A stretch of 5,566 nt of DNA. Source: Candidatus Krumholzibacteriia bacterium. Its GTDB lineage: Bacteria > Krumholzibacteriota > Krumholzibacteria > WVZY01 > JAKEHA01. The notes below the pieces were generated by a model that saw only the letters and a list, made by a program, of their open reading frames with translations, was not told where the DNA came from and ran no database searches. This document shows positions 5,501 to 5,566 of the stretch, piece after piece (position 1 is the stretch's first letter; the number at the start of each line of letters is the position of its first letter). The stretch covers positions 1 through 5,566 of the forward strand of contig JAOTVO010000188.1 in NCBI GenBank assembly GCA_029863355.1, in the 5' to 3' direction. Both the position numbers and the translations under genes were made by a program.

Positions 5501-5566
5501 GCACGAAGCGCGCGCGGTCTTCGTCGCTGGCCACGGCGGAGTCGGGGAGGAACTTGAGAGCGACGG
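2502..5566 (-). CDS. Membrane Ser/Thr protein kinase with TolB-like region and TPR repeats (5' end missing)
   Basis: This is a Hanks-type (PknB-like) kinase that phosphorylates Ser/Thr on unknown partners. The frame is open to the right edge, so 1,020 residues are visible, numbered from Val1 at 5564. The first four, VALK, carry the ATP-anchoring Lys4. Other marks are Glu23 (helix C), HRDIKSANV with Asp98 and Asn103, DFG at 116-118, APE at 142-144, Asp156 and Arg220. The kinase is therefore predicted active and ends near 235. Three hydrophobic segments follow (about 256-280, 289-312, 321-343). Next comes a TolB-like region (374 to about 510: RRFALFVFDNHTGDAANEWL, later FVVGGIE) and a TPR region to the C-terminus. 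Three crossings would place the TolB/TPR part outside the cytoplasm. Only the P-loop and N-terminus are missing. The GTG at 5534 is internal. It lies upstream of the trmB-like gene on the same strand, 83 bp apart. The hinge reads AMAFVDD, with Ala where relatives usually have Glu. Confidence 0.93.
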   Translation of the reverse strand, partial: VALKFLPDSAVASDEDRARFVREAQDAAALDHPNICTIYEIGEADGQLFIAMAFVDDESVKERIDRDGALPPAEAIRIAIQVADALAAAHEHGIVHRDIKSANVMLTAKGRALVMDFGLAERMDRVQVTPDSSTLGTVAYGAPEQARGESVDHRSDIWSLGVTLYEMLTGSLPFRGDYESAVVYSVLNQAPSPPSSVGKGLSPELDAIVVKMLAKDPAQRYARADEVARELRRMLAMLDPDTADAGPATWLGRLTSRAVLMTAGLYVVLALAAWKAVSVLVGRLMLSPYLADTVLVGLLSLTPAIVLVAAYLAHRASASRRPLAIGVPVNVVATGAMLALLFSGKDLGAAAHKVSLTTEEGETIERIVPKETYRRRFALFVFDNHTGDAANEWLQYAVPLLLEYDAYQDAFIQTRSAFENSSLRRLRDAGFENWSDAPLALKRKIAGEFHMDHFVVGGIERVPSPEAPDYVVSVRLYRTETAKALVAGQFRDADITRVVDEITVAVKEALGLPGWHLEQSTDVPVAELVTANVVALQNIATAQAAITFEQDWEEGVTRLEAAVAIDSTMAFTFFDLFMLYNQSSRPQDAQHALEACLRHSYRLPERFQFIVKANFYFSGQQPEKALAVVKMMVELYPDDPQGYSALGQISRFRNDLDGAIAAYERILEIDPYRYERILQIGDLYKEKNDYARAVTYYERYAAIDPSDVQSYRSLADVYARLGQLDHAKETLEKALLVDPSHTSVMIDLAGVETKLGSFEAAVSLCEEALAKARAPEDRIAALDALQDYYELRGRIARAIELQEQRWVEAAKIFTPVMAEVQKLQRVRRYVMVGRDEEALRVMRDVEAKLNAPPMSKAVPFGYLGIYMEQRNPDAAEQALVGMNDYIQSFGLDFLRPYYRLAHGMIAEMREDCAGAIADFESVINERPDEILAYIAAGRCQRKSGNLEAAEKVLLEALKLHPYEPEANYELARVYHQMGRTPEARERIDRALAVWDQADPAYRLAGEARRASDAWRVAERM
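2577..2882 (-). repeat. Three C-terminal TPR units in the kinase gene
   Basis: Visible residues 895-928, 929-962 and 963-996 form three back-to-back 34-residue units. They begin RPYYRLAHGM, EILAYIAAGR and EPEANYELAR. They share GAIADFE, EAAEKVL and EARERID in the second helix. A non-TPR-like helical stretch (about 775-894) separates them from the central block, so the superhelix is probably in two segments. Confidence 0.8.
3243..3752 (-). repeat. Five consecutive 34-residue TPR units encoded in the kinase gene
   Basis: Visible residues 605-774 divide into five uninterrupted 34-residue units. They start at ERFQFIVKAN, DPQGYSALGQ, RYERILQIGD, DVQSYRSLAD and HTSVMIDLAG. Conserved TPR positions recur: a small residue near 8, an aromatic or hydrophobic near 11, Ala near 20 and 27, and Pro at 32-33 (EIDP, AIDP, LVDP). 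A less regular unit precedes them near 567-603. The region probably binds protein partners. Confidence 0.85.

Noticed and set aside
5532..5534. GTG as the kinase start codon
   Set aside because: The upstream codons in the same frame encode the VALK lysine motif, so this GTG is internal.
1..5566. CRISPR arrays, tRNA/rRNA genes, transposases, toxin-antitoxin or defence operon
   Set aside because: I saw no regularly spaced long repeats, no cloverleaf, no transposase motifs and no small paired genes. The kinase and ATPase genes alone do not make a defence-system case.

Overview
The window is GC-rich bacterial chromosome with dense, strongly GC3-biased genes. It has two truncated genes at its edges and two complete regulatory genes between them. 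The gene set is a UbiA-type prenyltransferase of the menaquinone kind, a TrmB-like regulator, an HTH-ATPase-DUF4325 protein, and a Hanks-type Ser/Thr kinase fused to TolB-like and TPR regions. This suggests a large-genome environmental Gram-negative, such as a myxobacterial/deltaproteobacterial, acidobacterial or related candidate-phylum lineage. The phylum cannot be fixed from the sequence alone. There are no RNA genes, CRISPR arrays, insertion sequences or integrase genes in view.

Layout. (1) 1-451, minus: the N-terminal 150 residues of a UbiA-superfamily prenyltransferase, running off the left edge. (2) 452-588: a divergent promoter region that is AT-rich at both ends. It holds a nonamer, GTTGACAAT, in two pairs. 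Each pair has the same 22-bp internal spacing, and one pair sits near each divergent gene. (3) 589-1614, plus: a 341-aa protein with an N-terminal winged helix, a central GHKL ATPase and a C-terminal STAS-like DUF4325 domain. (4) 1615-1623: a 9-bp convergent junction with a small hairpin. (5) 1624-2418, minus: a 264-aa TrmB-like regulator. (6) 2419-2501: an AT-rich promoter region with a perfect 12-bp inverted repeat (2-nt spacer) overlapping the TrmB-like start codon. (7) 2502-5566, minus: a membrane Ser/Thr kinase with a TolB-like region and at least nine TPR-like units. Its reading frame continues past the right edge.

How the parts may work together (inference). Both DNA-binding proteins have symmetric or repeated motifs directly at their own promoters, so each is probably autoregulated. 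The HTH-ATPase-DUF4325 protein may also control the divergent prenyltransferase gene, because one repeat pair overlaps a plausible promoter for it. The kinase lies upstream of and co-directional with the trmB-like gene. The 83-bp gap holds a separate promoter and operator candidate, so the two need not be co-transcribed. No toxin, nuclease or other effector is visible. The strongest leads are the paired nonamers and the 26-bp palindrome; the protein families themselves are known ones.
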